This document shows, in pieces, positions 41,670-52,100 of a DNA stretch of 64,000 nucleotides. The translations under genes and the position numbers were made by a program. Each line of letters starts with the position of its first letter. Within the stretch, counting starts at the first letter, position 1. The notes beneath the pieces were generated by a model. That model saw nothing but the letters and a program-made list of their open reading frames with translations, was not told where the DNA came from and did no database searches. Where the stretch lies: NCBI GenBank assembly GCA_022813625.1, contig JAKLMB010000011.1, positions 310,001-374,000 on the forward strand, in the 5' to 3' direction. The DNA is from Aaosphaeria pasadenensis (lineage: Eukaryota; Ascomycota; Dothideomycetes; Pleosporales).

Positions 41670-44600
41670 TCAAGAGGGCGAAAGCGCCGTGTCTCTTGAG
41701 TCCGAATACGACTTTAACAGTTCAATGATTTCGGCATCACCACGCCATTTCGCATGCCGCGATGCTGTATATTCAGCACCATCTCTTTTGGCGAGGTCGA
41801 CCTTGCCAGTGTCAAGTAGCAGCTTGACAATCTCTGTGTTACCGTGCTTGACTGCTAGGGACAGTGCTGTATCTTGTATGAAACATTCAGCGTTGATATC
41901 GACCTTGTTTATAGCCAGAAGAAGCTTAACAACACCGATTTTGGTTCCTATCGCGGCCTCCATAAGTGCTGTACGTCCATAGGCATCCTTCGTGTTAACA
42001 TCGATCTTGTTTGTAGCTAGCAGGAGCTCAACAACAGCTGCATGGCCACTTTTAGCTGCTAGCCTAAATGCCGTTACACCATTGTTTTTCTTCGTATCAA
42101 CATCGATCTTGTTTGTAGCTAGCAGGAGCTCAACAACATCCGTGTGACCATTGTCGGCGGCTAGCATAAGTGCTGTAAATCCATAGTTATCCTTCTTATT
42201 GATATCGACCTCTTTTGTAGCTAGCAGGAGCTTAACAACACCTGTATGGCCACGTTCAGCTGCTTGCATAAATGCCGTCTGTCCAGAGTCATCTTTCGTA
42301 TCAACATCTATCTTTTTTGTATCTAGCAGGAGCTCAACAACATCTGTGTGGCCATTATGGGCTGCTAGCATAAGTGCTGTAGATCCTTGCCAGTCTTTTC
42401 CGTTGATATCAACCTGGCCCGCGTTAAACAACAGCTTCACTATATCCACATGACCCTTTTCTGAGGCATATGAGAGCGGCGTTCTCCTATTTTCGAATCT
42501 CACGTCAATATCGACTCTGCCTGTGCGAATTAGCATTTCAGCGATAACCTGGTTTCCAGATTGTGCTGCGAACACCAGCGCAGCGTTTTCGAGCGGGGTA
42601 GATGGACCACGTGTAGCTCTTCTGTAAAGGATGATATCGTCGCTGGCGAGAAGTAATTTAACAATTTGGATATGCCCATTCGATATCGCCGCCTTCAATG
42701 GCGTCATCCCGTCATATCGGTCATTCACCTGGACCTTGCCTGTGCTGAGCAGACTTTCTGCAATGTCTTGATATCCCAGACTTGCGGCAACCTCTAATGG
42801 GGTCCCCATTAACCATTGATGATGTGCGTTGATGTCCACCTGGTGTTCGTGGAGCAAGATGTTTATCAGATCTATGTGTCTTCCTTTTACGGCGGTCCAT
42901 AATAGGCTTTCTTTGACCAAGTCAGACACATCAAGACTGGCTTTGCCTACATCCAACAACAAGTCGACAATGTTATTAAATCCGTTCTTCGCTGCCAGGC
43001 CGAGTGCTGTCTGCCCAGAACCATCTTTTGCGTCCACATCGATTCCATCGGTATTCAGTAGCATCGTTAAGTTCTCTGGGCAGTTTCTTGCTGCTGCATA
43101 GTGTATCATTGTCGATTGGAGACAGTCTCGTACATTGACATCGATATGGCCTTCACGGAGCAGTAATTCTGTGTTGGCTTTGTCCGGGCACGTTGCCGCT
43201 ACTTCTAAGAGCGTTTTTTTCTCGCTCCTTTGGTTGATGTCGAATTTAAATATTGAAAGGACGAAAGCGAGAAGACGCGGATGCCGTCCGCCGAGAAGCC
43301 AGGGGATACATCCTAGAGATTTTGGGTACATGAAGTTTCGACCAACAATATCATTGCCAGCCTTGTCTTGATAATACATTGCGTAGGATGCCGGAGCACG
43401 ATAACCTGGATCTTTGGCCAAGGACAACATGTCGACCAGCGCACCAACTGCCTCCGTGCTCCGAGTAGCAACAGCTGCGAGAAAGGGCGTGCCGTAACGC
43501 TCCTCTTCCACATCGAAACACGACGCTGGAAACGGCAGAGCTCTTATAAGATTCGCAAAATTATGCTCTGCCAGAATGTACAGAAGGCTCACCGAATCTG
43601 TGTGTCTACGAATCTTGTGTTTCTCGAAGATATTGTCCAGTTTGATCCAACGACTGAGTTCGAAGCTTTCGAGGAAATTTAGTTGCGCAATTCCGGTTCC
43701 CTCTGCCGCATCTGCATGATATAGGACGTTTTGCACTGCGTACTGAAGGAACGGAAATGATCCCCCAAATTGATTGTTCAGATTTGCCATCTCAGATTGA
43801 GACAACGAATGGAAGTCGGCAGACATGGCCACGACGCTGTCAACGTTCTGTCCCAAGTAGGCAGCACAGCATTGTTTAAGCCTATCATGGCTCTGGCCCT
43901 TGAAATTGTCCTGTAACTTAGACCAGATTAATCCAAGTCCTTCGTCTTCTTTGAGGAGAAAGTCGCGGACAGACTCGTGTATGAACTGAACTTTTGGGGT
44001 CTTGGATTTTGTGATTTCAGTTAAACCCTTCGAGGCGTCGAGGATGAAGCGTCTAACTGTGTCCTCTGTGATGAGGTTGGAATTCCATGTGGGTATATCG
44101 ATCGGTTCGATTCCAGAGAGCACAGCATTGTAAAGCTCTACAGGACTTAAGGGATGCTTCGCGAACAGCACCCATTGGATGCAGAGTATTAGTTCGTCTT
44201 GATTGCGCGAGTCACGCGTCAGGATATCGCGAAACAGCGTGTGGAGATCCTCGGGAATTTCTTCTAGTCGTCGTTTGAGGGCGTGGATCCTTCCACGATC
44301 AAATTCCCGATTCAATATATCAACGACCAGAATAACCCACATGAAGATGCCAGACGCTTTAGCTCGAACCCTTTCTCGAATCTGCTTAGCAACCTGGCTG
44401 CCTCCAATCTTAAGCTCGCTTTCAAGATAGTTGGTAATATCCTGGCTATGACCTTCTTGACCCTCCAGCACTAGACTCAGTCCTTTCGTTATGGTAATCT
44501 CTGGGTAATGTCGACTGGAAAGGCAGACTTTGAAGCGGACTCCAAAGGAAATTGCAAGCTCACCAACGCGCTCCAGAAATCCTATCATGTCTCGGATTTG

Positions 44601-45893
44601 TTTCTCATCGCACTCATCTAGAGCATCGATGAAGCAGACCACTGAGGATCCTCCAAGGTTTCGGATTGCAGCCTCGAACAACATTTCAAGGGAACTGACA
44701 CTCCACTGATGCTCGGCGGATATGCTTGAAGTCGACAATCCCAGTGAATCAAAGGCACACTGTAGCGCTGGAACCCGCTCAAGAAGCTGCAGTAGCAATG
44801 ATCGGTAGGTTCCAGTGGTCGATCTTTCCAAGGTCTCTCCACGGGCGTTGAAGAAATAAGCAACTACGACTTCGTCCTTCATCGTTCTGCGGGCGTTGGC
44901 GAAAGCAAACTTCATCAAGGTTGACTTTCCAGCGCCTGGCTTCCCCTTGATCCAAAAGAGGCCACTGTGGTCAGGCAGCAACCTCACATCGAGCCAGCGC
45001 CTATATTCGGAACTAGACAGAATCCACTTGCACGTTCTGATATGGGCGTTCTTGATCGTTATGTGGCGCGAGTCGATCTGTTCGAAGCGCAGCGATTCCA
45101 TGAGCATATGTCTCTGTCCTTCTCCTAAGGACACAATCCCGTTTGCATCGAGTTCTCTGATCTCTCTTTGTAATCTCCTCATCGCCATTTCCCCACCTTC
45201 TCCGTAATTCGGCACCATACTGATACCAAATATTCCCAGTAATGAATAGGCCATATCTTCACTGCGCTTAGTTTGGCGGGTCTTATTCCAATTGAGCCGG
45301 TCAGCAATAGGAAACTGGTGTAGCGGGGTGCCCTGTAGAGCTTCGATGGGTAATTGGGTAATTTCGTGGAGTTGTTGTAACAGCATCGACTTATCACCGA
45401 ATTCCTTCCCCTCTCGGGAGAAGAATGTAAGCCGCTGTGGGGCGAGAAGCTCTTGAAGGGTCCAACCTCTGGTGAACCACCTGCTAGTTTTGAAACTTGA
45501 TGGCAAAGTGGAGAGACATCCATCATCGTCTGGCTTTCGCTTGTTCATTGAGACGTCCGATAGATAAACGTAACAGTGAGCGGACCGCTCGTACCACCGA
45601 AACATGGATGTGATAGCTTCTGATAGCTCCGCGCTCCTAGATTTGTCGATGCAGCAGGTATCGATCCAGAAGTACTGCAGGCCGTCCATGGCCACTTGTT
45701 CGACGCAGAAAGTCAACTTGGCATAACCAATTTTGTTTTTTCCAGTCTGGTCAATCATATCTTGATACGTGACTTCGTCGCCATCGTCGCCCCAAGTATG
45801 TGACAATATGGCATATGGGGGTATATCGGATTCTTCACGTTCCACAAGGCTGAGGGAGCCATCGTCCCGTACATTGATTAGCCGTATGGGCAT
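41670..45893 (-). CDS. HET-NACHT-ankyrin protein (fungal NLR-like receptor)
   Basis: An intact single-exon gene of 1407 residues. The N-terminal HET domain (about 25-155) has AILSHTWG, YFWIDTCCID and GWTLQELLAP. The NACHT NTPase follows: Walker A GKPGAGKST at 317-325 and Walker B VVCFIDALDECD at 418-429. After a winged-helix/hinge region, about 14-15 ankyrin repeats fill residues 870-1390; the last five or six are much alike and have a strict 34-residue (102-nt) period. Related proteins sense non-self through the repeats and trigger regulated cell death through HET, as in vegetative incompatibility. Whether this one acts in allorecognition or in defence against microbes is unknown. No frameshift was seen, so it should be functional. 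Confidence 0.95.
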   Translation of the reverse strand: MPIRLINVRDDGSLSLVEREESDIPPYAILSHTWGDDGDEVTYQDMIDQTGKNKIGYAKLTFCVEQVAMDGLQYFWIDTCCIDKSRSAELSEAITSMFRWYERSAHCYVYLSDVSMNKRKPDDDGCLSTLPSSFKTSRWFTRGWTLQELLAPQRLTFFSREGKEFGDKSMLLQQLHEITQLPIEALQGTPLHQFPIADRLNWNKTRQTKRSEDMAYSLLGIFGISMVPNYGEGGEMAMRRLQREIRELDANGIVSLGEGQRHMLMESLRFEQIDSRHITIKNAHIRTCKWILSSSEYRRWLDVRLLPDHSGLFWIKGKPGAGKSTLMKFAFANARRTMKDEVVVAYFFNARGETLERSTTGTYRSLLLQLLERVPALQCAFDSLGLSTSSISAEHQWSVSSLEMLFEAAIRNLGGSSVVCFIDALDECDEKQIRDMIGFLERVGELAISFGVRFKVCLSSRHYPEITITKGLSLVLEGQEGHSQDITNYLESELKIGGSQVAKQIRERVRAKASGIFMWVILVVDILNREFDRGRIHALKRRLEEIPEDLHTLFRDILTRDSRNQDELILCIQWVLFAKHPLSPVELYNAVLSGIEPIDIPTWNSNLITEDTVRRFILDASKGLTEITKSKTPKVQFIHESVRDFLLKEDEGLGLIWSKLQDNFKGQSHDRLKQCCAAYLGQNVDSVVAMSADFHSLSQSEMANLNNQFGGSFPFLQYAVQNVLYHADAAEGTGIAQLNFLESFELSRWIKLDNIFEKHKIRRHTDSVSLLYILAEHNFANLIRALPFPASCFDVEEERYGTPFLAAVATRSTEAVGALVDMLSLAKDPGYRAPASYAMYYQDKAGNDIVGRNFMYPKSLGCIPWLLGGRHPRLLAFVLSIFKFDINQRSEKKTLLEVAATCPDKANTELLLREGHIDVNVRDCLQSTMIHYAAARNCPENLTMLLNTDGIDVDAKDGSGQTALGLAAKNGFNNIVDLLLDVGKASLDVSDLVKESLLWTAVKGRHIDLINILLHEHQVDINAHHQWLMGTPLEVAASLGYQDIAESLLSTGKVQVNDRYDGMTPLKAAISNGHIQIVKLLLASDDIILYRRATRGPSTPLENAALVFAAQSGNQVIAEMLIRTGRVDIDVRFENRRTPLSYASEKGHVDIVKLLFNAGQVDINGKDWQGSTALMLAAHNGHTDVVELLLDTKKIDVDTKDDSGQTAFMQAAERGHTGVVKLLLATKEVDINKKDNYGFTALMLAADNGHTDVVELLLATNKIDVDTKKNNGVTAFRLAAKSGHAAVVELLLATNKIDVNTKDAYGRTALMEAAIGTKIGVVKLLLAINKVDINAECFIQDTALSLAVKHGNTEIVKLLLDTGKVDLAKRDGAEYTASRHAKWRGDAEIIELLKSYSDSRDTALSPS
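41880..42400 (-). repeat. 102-nt tandem repeats in the ankyrin region
   Basis: The string AGCAGGAGCT recurs at 42019, 42121, 42223 and 42325, exactly 102 nt apart. Flanking sequence is also similar: the copies at 42019 and 42121 share a 40-nt identical block. One unit equals one 34-residue ankyrin repeat. The period and identity decline towards the protein's N-terminal repeats. Confidence 0.85.
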
Positions 45894-47493
45894 CTCGAAG
45901 CGATCGAGGACCCGAGATCTTTAAGAAACGCTGTAGAACAGAATTCTGGAATTTTATGCTGTACGAGTGGACTGTCCATGTGGACTGGAGGAATAGATGT
46001 CAGGATAGCAAGTAGAAGATGGGTGGAAGATGGGAGGTTCTCGATCAACCAGGGAAGGCTGACCTATGACCTGGAGCTGTATGCCTAGAAGAGGCAATGC
46101 AGCACAGCCCAACTGACAGCAGACCCTACATGCATTGCCAGTCCAATAGTTAGTCTGTGTAACAATGAGCAATCGCATTGGAACAGCACACAGTCTGCCT
46201 CGAGCTATGAAGAAAAGTCCTGCCTCGGTGTTGGAAGGCCGTGAATCAGGCAATCGACACTACTGTTCACGGCAAGAAGATTGTGGCTGTTAGCAGCTGG
46301 TATGCGCTTTGATCAGGGCAGCGCAAAATATAGCCAAGCGGGATGACAAAGTCGTGTGCATCTAGCAAGAGAGCAAGCTGTGCAGTTGGGCAATCCATAT
46401 CACATCTTTAGTCAGTTGCACATGTTATTGTCTACTTTTGAAAGTGGGGACAGGAAGAACGATGAGGTTGGAGGACTGTGTTATCAAGCGGAATCTCAGG
46501 TGCGTTGCGCTTCAGACACGAAGCAGGCGACAGTACTTTCACGAAATCGTGTGAGAACGCAGTTTTGAAACGGTAAGAAGAGGCTCTTAAGAGATACGCG
46601 ATGATAAGTGTCAGACGATTGGTCATGGGTGACGAATGATGATGGAGTGCAATGGGCTGAAGCACCGTTCAGACTCGATAATCGACGCGACTACCCGGGC
46701 AGTAACAGGATGCAGCAGTGGTGGAAGTATAGACTCGCGACTCAATTGGTGATGGAAGAAAAGGAGAGAGCTGGTTGCAGGATGCTCGCAGAAAAGGACG
46801 TGAACCGGAACGTGCATGAACAGAATATATTAAGTAGAGTGCGCGCTCGCGAAGTTCGCACCTCGATCGCGTTCGTGGCGTACTTTGTCTGTGCAGGGTG
46901 GTGCAGTTGGTGCAGGTGGTGCAGAGTTGAGCTACGGCTTGGGCAGTGGCCGAGAGCCAATCCTCGGTGGAGCATTGATTGCGGGCGGCGATGGAGAGAC
47001 GAGAAGACAGGAGAGGAACCCTGCAAGGCTACTAGGGGGATACCTGAAAGCGGGAAGATGATGGGGATGAATGGATGTTGGATGGTTGATTGGTATCACA
47101 ATTCACGTCGAGTGTCGGAGGACGAGGATGATGGGATTCGGTCGCAGAGGCGGACGCGAAGGTGGAGTCGCTCCCTCTCTTACCGCTAAACCCGATTGGG
47201 ACAGAACACGCTTGTCGCGACTTGAACGTCTTGTCGTGTCGCTCCTCGCCAAATACGCCTGATTGCCCCTCTCAGCTCTTCTTCTCTTCATTCCTCTCTT
47301 CTACCAAACCCAACTTCCACCTCCAGTTCTTTCTTTCACACTCTTGCACACACACATTCATTCTTTCACAATCGTCGTGTGTGTCTCTATCTGGTCGAGT
47401 CAATTCCACCCGCTTCCCCATCAGAAAGAGGAGCATTGGTACCTTACCACCCAATTCCACCATCACCAACACATACGCCGCAACATACACACA
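45894..47493. other. 1.6-kb intergenic region (divergent promoters)
   Basis: It contains the upstream region of the HET-NACHT gene (left) and of the KEN-box gene (right; 47260-47490 is C/T- and A/C-rich like a leader). An open frame of 193 codons at 46608-47189 lacks any recognisable domain and was not accepted as a gene. Confidence 0.55.
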
Positions 47494-48623
47494 ATGGCTT
47501 TCTACACACGTCAACCATTTGGCGAGATTGGCTCTTCCCGACTCCAGGCCCTGTCCAGTGCCAAAAACAGGCAAAATTGTGAGTAACCAGATCTACCACG
47601 ACCACAGGTAGAACGTGATTTTAACCCGGTTTCTCAATAGCCATTCCCATCGCTAGCGACTTCTCTGCGTCCACGCTCAAGCCGTCTACAAAATCCACTG
47701 GAAAGCGCAGAGCCGCTGAGGTCTTCGAGGATAACGACTCTGAGAATATCGACCCTTCCATCTTCAACTCTCCCGCTAAGAAATCAAAATCATCTCCATG
47801 TGACGGATACATCAAGCCCGCCAAGTTCTCCCTCATCAGCGCCCCCACCCCAAAGGAGGCCACTCCAGTCACTCCATCAGCTTTGGTGCCTTCCGTCCGC
47901 AGAGCTCTCTCTTCTCCCAAGCACAAGCGCGTGGGGCTTCTTTCAAAGCGCAGGGCATCTAGCAGCCCGTATAGGCGTGTCGATCCTCCTACTGCTACCC
48001 CGCCCTCTGGACCAGCTCCCTTCTCCATCGATGCTGCCCTGAAAGGGTCGATCCCGGATTATACCCCCAGGCCTGTCGTCGCCGCTCCTAAGCATACTTC
48101 CATTGAAGAGTCCATGCCCCAATCTTGGTTCTTCGAAATCCACGAAGACACTCCTGAGCAAGAGGCTGCCAACCTGATGGAACATTCAGCTGCCGTTCTG
48201 GACATCAGCTCAGACGATGACGCAGAGACGAAGAAGAAGAATGATGAGCTCGAACGGGGAAAAGAGAACATTCCTCCACCCGATTTTGTTGCCCAACAAG
48301 CTGCCGCCGCGGACCCTACTCCTGCACCATCTGCACCCGCGGAGGAGACCGACGTCAAGGAACAGACAGCTTCCATTGAGCACACTGTCAAGCTTCCTCG
48401 TCTCAGGAACATTGCACAGGATGCCATGGATGAGGACCGCTCCCCATTGAAGGACCTTCCTCCTGCCGAGTTCTACGCAGAGGGCCTAGATGCATCCTCC
48501 TATGTCACCGTCGATGCTGGCATTGAGAGACCATCAAGCTTGTCGAAGGAGTTCGACTTCAGCATCCCATCGCCATCAAAAGAGGCTGCGGAGGCTGCAA
48601 GAGTCGAAAAGACTGACAAGTAG
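47494..48623 (+). CDS. Unstructured Ser/Pro-rich protein with KEN box
   Basis: Two exons, 47494-47578 and 47641-48623, encode 355 residues. The 62-nt intron has a GTGAGT donor and TTAAC branch. No fold is predicted by eye: the protein is rich in Ser, Pro, Lys and acidic residues. A KEN box (residues 236-238, GKENIPPPD) resembles the APC/C-Cdh1 degron, and RRALSS near residue 110 is D-box-like. Several SP and TP sites could be Cdk targets. A conserved-looking block, PQSWFFEIHEDTPEQEAANL, lies in the middle. Similar fungal proteins are sometimes labelled thymidylate kinase, which nothing here supports. A cell-cycle-regulated role is inferred from motifs only. Confidence 0.72.
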
Positions 48624-49359
48624 CGACCATTCCCATGTTTCTCAAGTTTTCGTATACATGTTTGATTCACTTCAAGGTTTTAGGGCTCTCTTTAGTTCAT
48701 TGGCGTTGTAGATACCATTTGATTAAGTCCTTTGTTGACTCTTTTCCACGATTCAGGTGTTACAGGTTACGAGGACATTCTTGCTTGAGATTTTGGGTTT
48801 TCTCGAGGGGGAAACGGCAATGCAGATTTTATCCAACCTGTGTTTTAGCTACAAAAGTAGACACGACTACGAGTATAATACATGTCTATTTACTGAACAG
48901 AAACGGGTTTGTAAGCGTGTCTTTGCATCTGCCTAGGTAGGTGTTTACATGTTTGTGTTTTGTAAACAAAGAAAGTAAACAAGTCGTTTCATCAGGCGCT
49001 TGCATTGGAGCAAAGCCATCAGAGGTTTTCAATGAGACTAGGCATCATGGCTCACCGAATGTAGACAAGTGCTGTTCAATCCATTAACTGTGTATTATCC
49101 TGGTCCAATCAACTGTTCTTCTAGGTAACTATCTAGGTACTTACGACACTTATGGTATTCTTCTATCCCACCCGTATGTGACGTTTCACGGTGGTCGTTG
49201 GCGTGTGGTCTGGGCTTTGACGTTGCTAAAGTCTTGGCACGCTAGTCGCTAGCGTGTCTCTCTCCGCCGAACCATTATCACTTCTGTTTTGTTTCCTGAA
49301 CAATCACTTCCCGTTCATGCCCATCCACATCCGCCCCGTTTTCGCGCTGAAAAAGCGCA
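48624..49359. other. Intergenic region
   Basis: About 735 nt between plus-strand genes, with a C/T-rich leader at the right. No gene is supported. Confidence 0.55.
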
Positions 49360-51246
49360 ATGGCTAACGAGGCGTTGCAGGCAATCGCTGCTCTTCAGAT
49401 CGCGCAAGCGAAATTCAAACAAGGCCTCAGGAAGTCAGCCGACGGCTTAGCTTCCCTCGACTTAGAACAAGGCACGGAAATATGCAATGCTCTTGAAGCC
49501 GTCTTTGCTCAAGACACCGCCGAAAATATCCAGGTACATTATCATCACCACCCACCTCCAGTGACTTCAGCTACAACACAGAAAGAGCATTTCAGTCATG
49601 TCTCTTGTTGTATTGACCATGTAAAACATTTGGAAGAACAGGCTAATCTTAGCCACTGCTGTGTATAGATTTGCAAAGATTGGATCATTAGGCACATTGC
49701 GCCATCCAAAGCCCGTATCGCTCTCCTGGGCGACTACTTGATCTCGCTATCAAAATCGAAAATTGTAAACCGCGAGAAAAATTCCGATAAGGCGTTGCGG
49801 AACCGCCTGGTCCTGCTCTCAGTCTTGAGCGATGTCATGCTTACAGTCAAGTGCCCTTCACCACAGGTGCTAGGTTTCATTGTGGCAGACTTACAGCCAT
49901 ACATCGAGGAACTCGTCGAACTCATCGCGAGTTGTCTTTACGACAAGCATACTGAAATTGAAGCCCAACTCATGAGGCTTACCAAGTTTTGGGAAGCTGC
50001 AAATCTCATAGATGCGGAGGGCATGGCGGCAATCCGAAAACGAGCTGTCACTGCCATCAAAATCGCCCGAGGCGATGCGCCACCCGAAACTACGAAGAGG
50101 GAATATACCCTCCCAGAGTTTTTTGGTGACCAAAACGCTCAATGGCATGATCTTCCCACCTCCTACATGCTCGAAAGCCTAACCAAGCACCCGAATCGGC
50201 CAGTGGACAGGCATGATATCAGGATCCGAAGATTCCAGAATAAGTACGCTTCGAAGGAAGTCTGTGACCTCATAGATCAGTATTTCGAGAGAAGGGATCT
50301 CGACTATGTACCAAATGTCGATAACCCGACAGGTGAGAGTGACAAGTACGAATTCTGGCTGGACTCGATGGGACAGCTTGTCAAAGAGATTAAGGAGACA
50401 GGCGAAGTAGCCACTGTGTCCAATGGATACGGCTGGTCGATTAAACTGAGTGAGGATATGCAGGAGCTTGGTGTGCCAGAGAACATCCACAGGGCACGCG
50501 AGGAGTATCGGAGCAGTCGCATGGATGTCGACAGCCCACCACGCAGTGAAAGACCACGGTCTGGCTCGCAATCAAGCTCACAGTCGTACTCACGCTCACG
50601 GTCGAGGGGCCGTTCTCGTCCCAACAGTTCTGGATATGGTCGTCGAACTCGCCGAGGCAGAGATTACCAGGCGCGTTCACGGTCAAGATCACGCTCACCC
50701 TACGATTCGCGTGACGACAACCGAAGATCTCGATTTGATCGTGAAGACTACAACCACAACCTCCGGCCACCACCATATCCGAATTCCCAATCGCATGGTG
50801 CACCTAGGTACAATGCCAACCCACAACCCCCTAACTTCCAGAACCAAGATGCGTACTTCAATCGACCCTTTCATCAGCATCCGCCTCCGCCTCCGCCTCC
50901 ACCTCCACCTCCCCCTTACATATCAGGCACTCAATCTGGTTTCCCGCCCCCTCCGCCACCCCCACCGTTCGCCCAGAACCATGGACAGTTCCGTATGGAC
51001 CAATTCCCTCCTCCCCCTCCTCCTCCTCCTCCTCCTCCCCCACCCTCTCAGGGTCCAGTAGGTGGACAACCAAACTTTCAAGGCCAGGTCTATGGGCAAC
51101 ACCCACCTCCGCCGCCGCCGCCCAGCCAGAACAGCAGTTACAGCCGCGGAGGCCGAGGAGGTTATCGCGGGGGTAATCGTGGAGATCATCACGGAGGTTA
51201 TCGCGGAGGGTGGGGTCAGAGGGGTAGGGGAGGAAGATGGAATTGA
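49360..51246 (+). CDS. CID-domain protein with RS, polyproline and RGG tail (CHERP-like)
   Basis: Two exons, 49360-49533 and 49669-51246, encode 583 residues. Residues about 50-195 form a CID (ENTH/VHS-like) domain that in relatives binds the RNA polymerase II C-terminal domain: ICKDWIIRHIAPSKARIALLGDYLISLSKS, then helices ending LTKFWEAANLI. A conserved middle part follows (DLPTSYMLESLTK, YVPNVDNP). The C-terminus changes to an Arg/Ser-rich region (about 325-390), several runs of 7-13 Pro, and an RGG/YRGG tail. This order resembles CHERP and other splicing-associated CID proteins. Roles in transcription-coupled splicing or 3'-end processing are inferred. The intron is 135 nt, longer than most here. 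Confidence 0.85.
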
Positions 51247-52100
51247 GAAGAGCGTTCTGGTACTGCCAAAAATCTGGGCGCAGGATAAGGTTGGATGTAC
51301 GATTACTGATATCGAAAATTGAGCGTGTAGCCGCTCGCATTGTAAATTAGAGTATCCCGTCGAATTGACATACAAGGTACCATCTCTCGAAGCTAAAGAA
51401 GTAATCACGTAACGTGATTACGAGGTGGTACAGATGGTGTGACAATACTACTAGGATGAATAGGATAGATATCCGTCAGCCCTATGAGGGAAACTAGTCT
51501 ACTATGATCTACGGGTGCTGTGGATATCGGGGTCTGTTCAACTAAACCAACCATCTCAAGTGAAACAAAGAGAATACTCCCACTAGTCTTCTCCTAATTT
51601 TGTCTCATTCACGAAATCGATGCACCCAATTGGGAAATCTATTTGGCGGGCCCTAGACTTCCAGGTTTCGGTGCTGCGACGCGTGAATACCTCACACACG
51701 TGCTCACGTACTAGAGTTAAGCCATTCCTGGTCGCTTCACAACGCATCACATTACCGTCACACCCGCAGTCGACCCGACACCGTGCTCTTACTTAACTTC
51801 ACGCTTCAACGCTGTAACTGCTGTCTCAACACCGAACCTACAGTCGCCCAGCAAGTTAATTCTCGCCCTCGCGCCGTCGCCCCTATCAGGCCCGCACTGG
51901 GCAGCCGTAGCCGTAGCGGCAGACGGAGAACAGCACACCACGTCTCAGCGCCCCTCCTTGCCAACAATAAACACAAAAGAAAATATACGTTACTTGGCGT
52001 CAACACCGTTCGAATAAATTGCACCAGGTCTGGTCAATATAGCAATGCGTAAACCCTCCTCAACAACACCCAAAACTCCTCGGTCCCTTGCCGTCGCATC
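51247..52100. other. Intergenic region between the CID and chromodomain genes
   Basis: About 850 nt. It contains a perfect 10-bp inverted repeat with one central base (51401-51421). From 51700 the sequence becomes C/A-rich and is likely the leader of the chromodomain gene. Confidence 0.55.
51401..51421. repeat. 21-nt perfect palindrome
   Basis: GTAATCACGT, a single A, then ACGTGATTAC: arms match perfectly. It lies 155 nt after the stop codon of the CID gene and 680 nt before the chromodomain gene. It could be a dimeric transcription-factor site (the ACGTGAT half-site resembles bZIP or bHLH targets) or an RNA hairpin near a poly(A) site. Confidence 0.6.

Noticed and set aside
44080..44120. 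A GGTTCGATTCC-like string resembling a tRNA T-arm
   Set aside because: It lies inside the HET-NACHT coding frame and no acceptor or anticodon stem surrounds it. No other convincing tRNA was found.
46608..47189. A 193-codon plus-strand frame between HET-NACHT and KEN-box genes
   Set aside because: Residue use is erratic, with many Trp and Cys. No domain is recognised, and it lies in what should be two divergent promoters.
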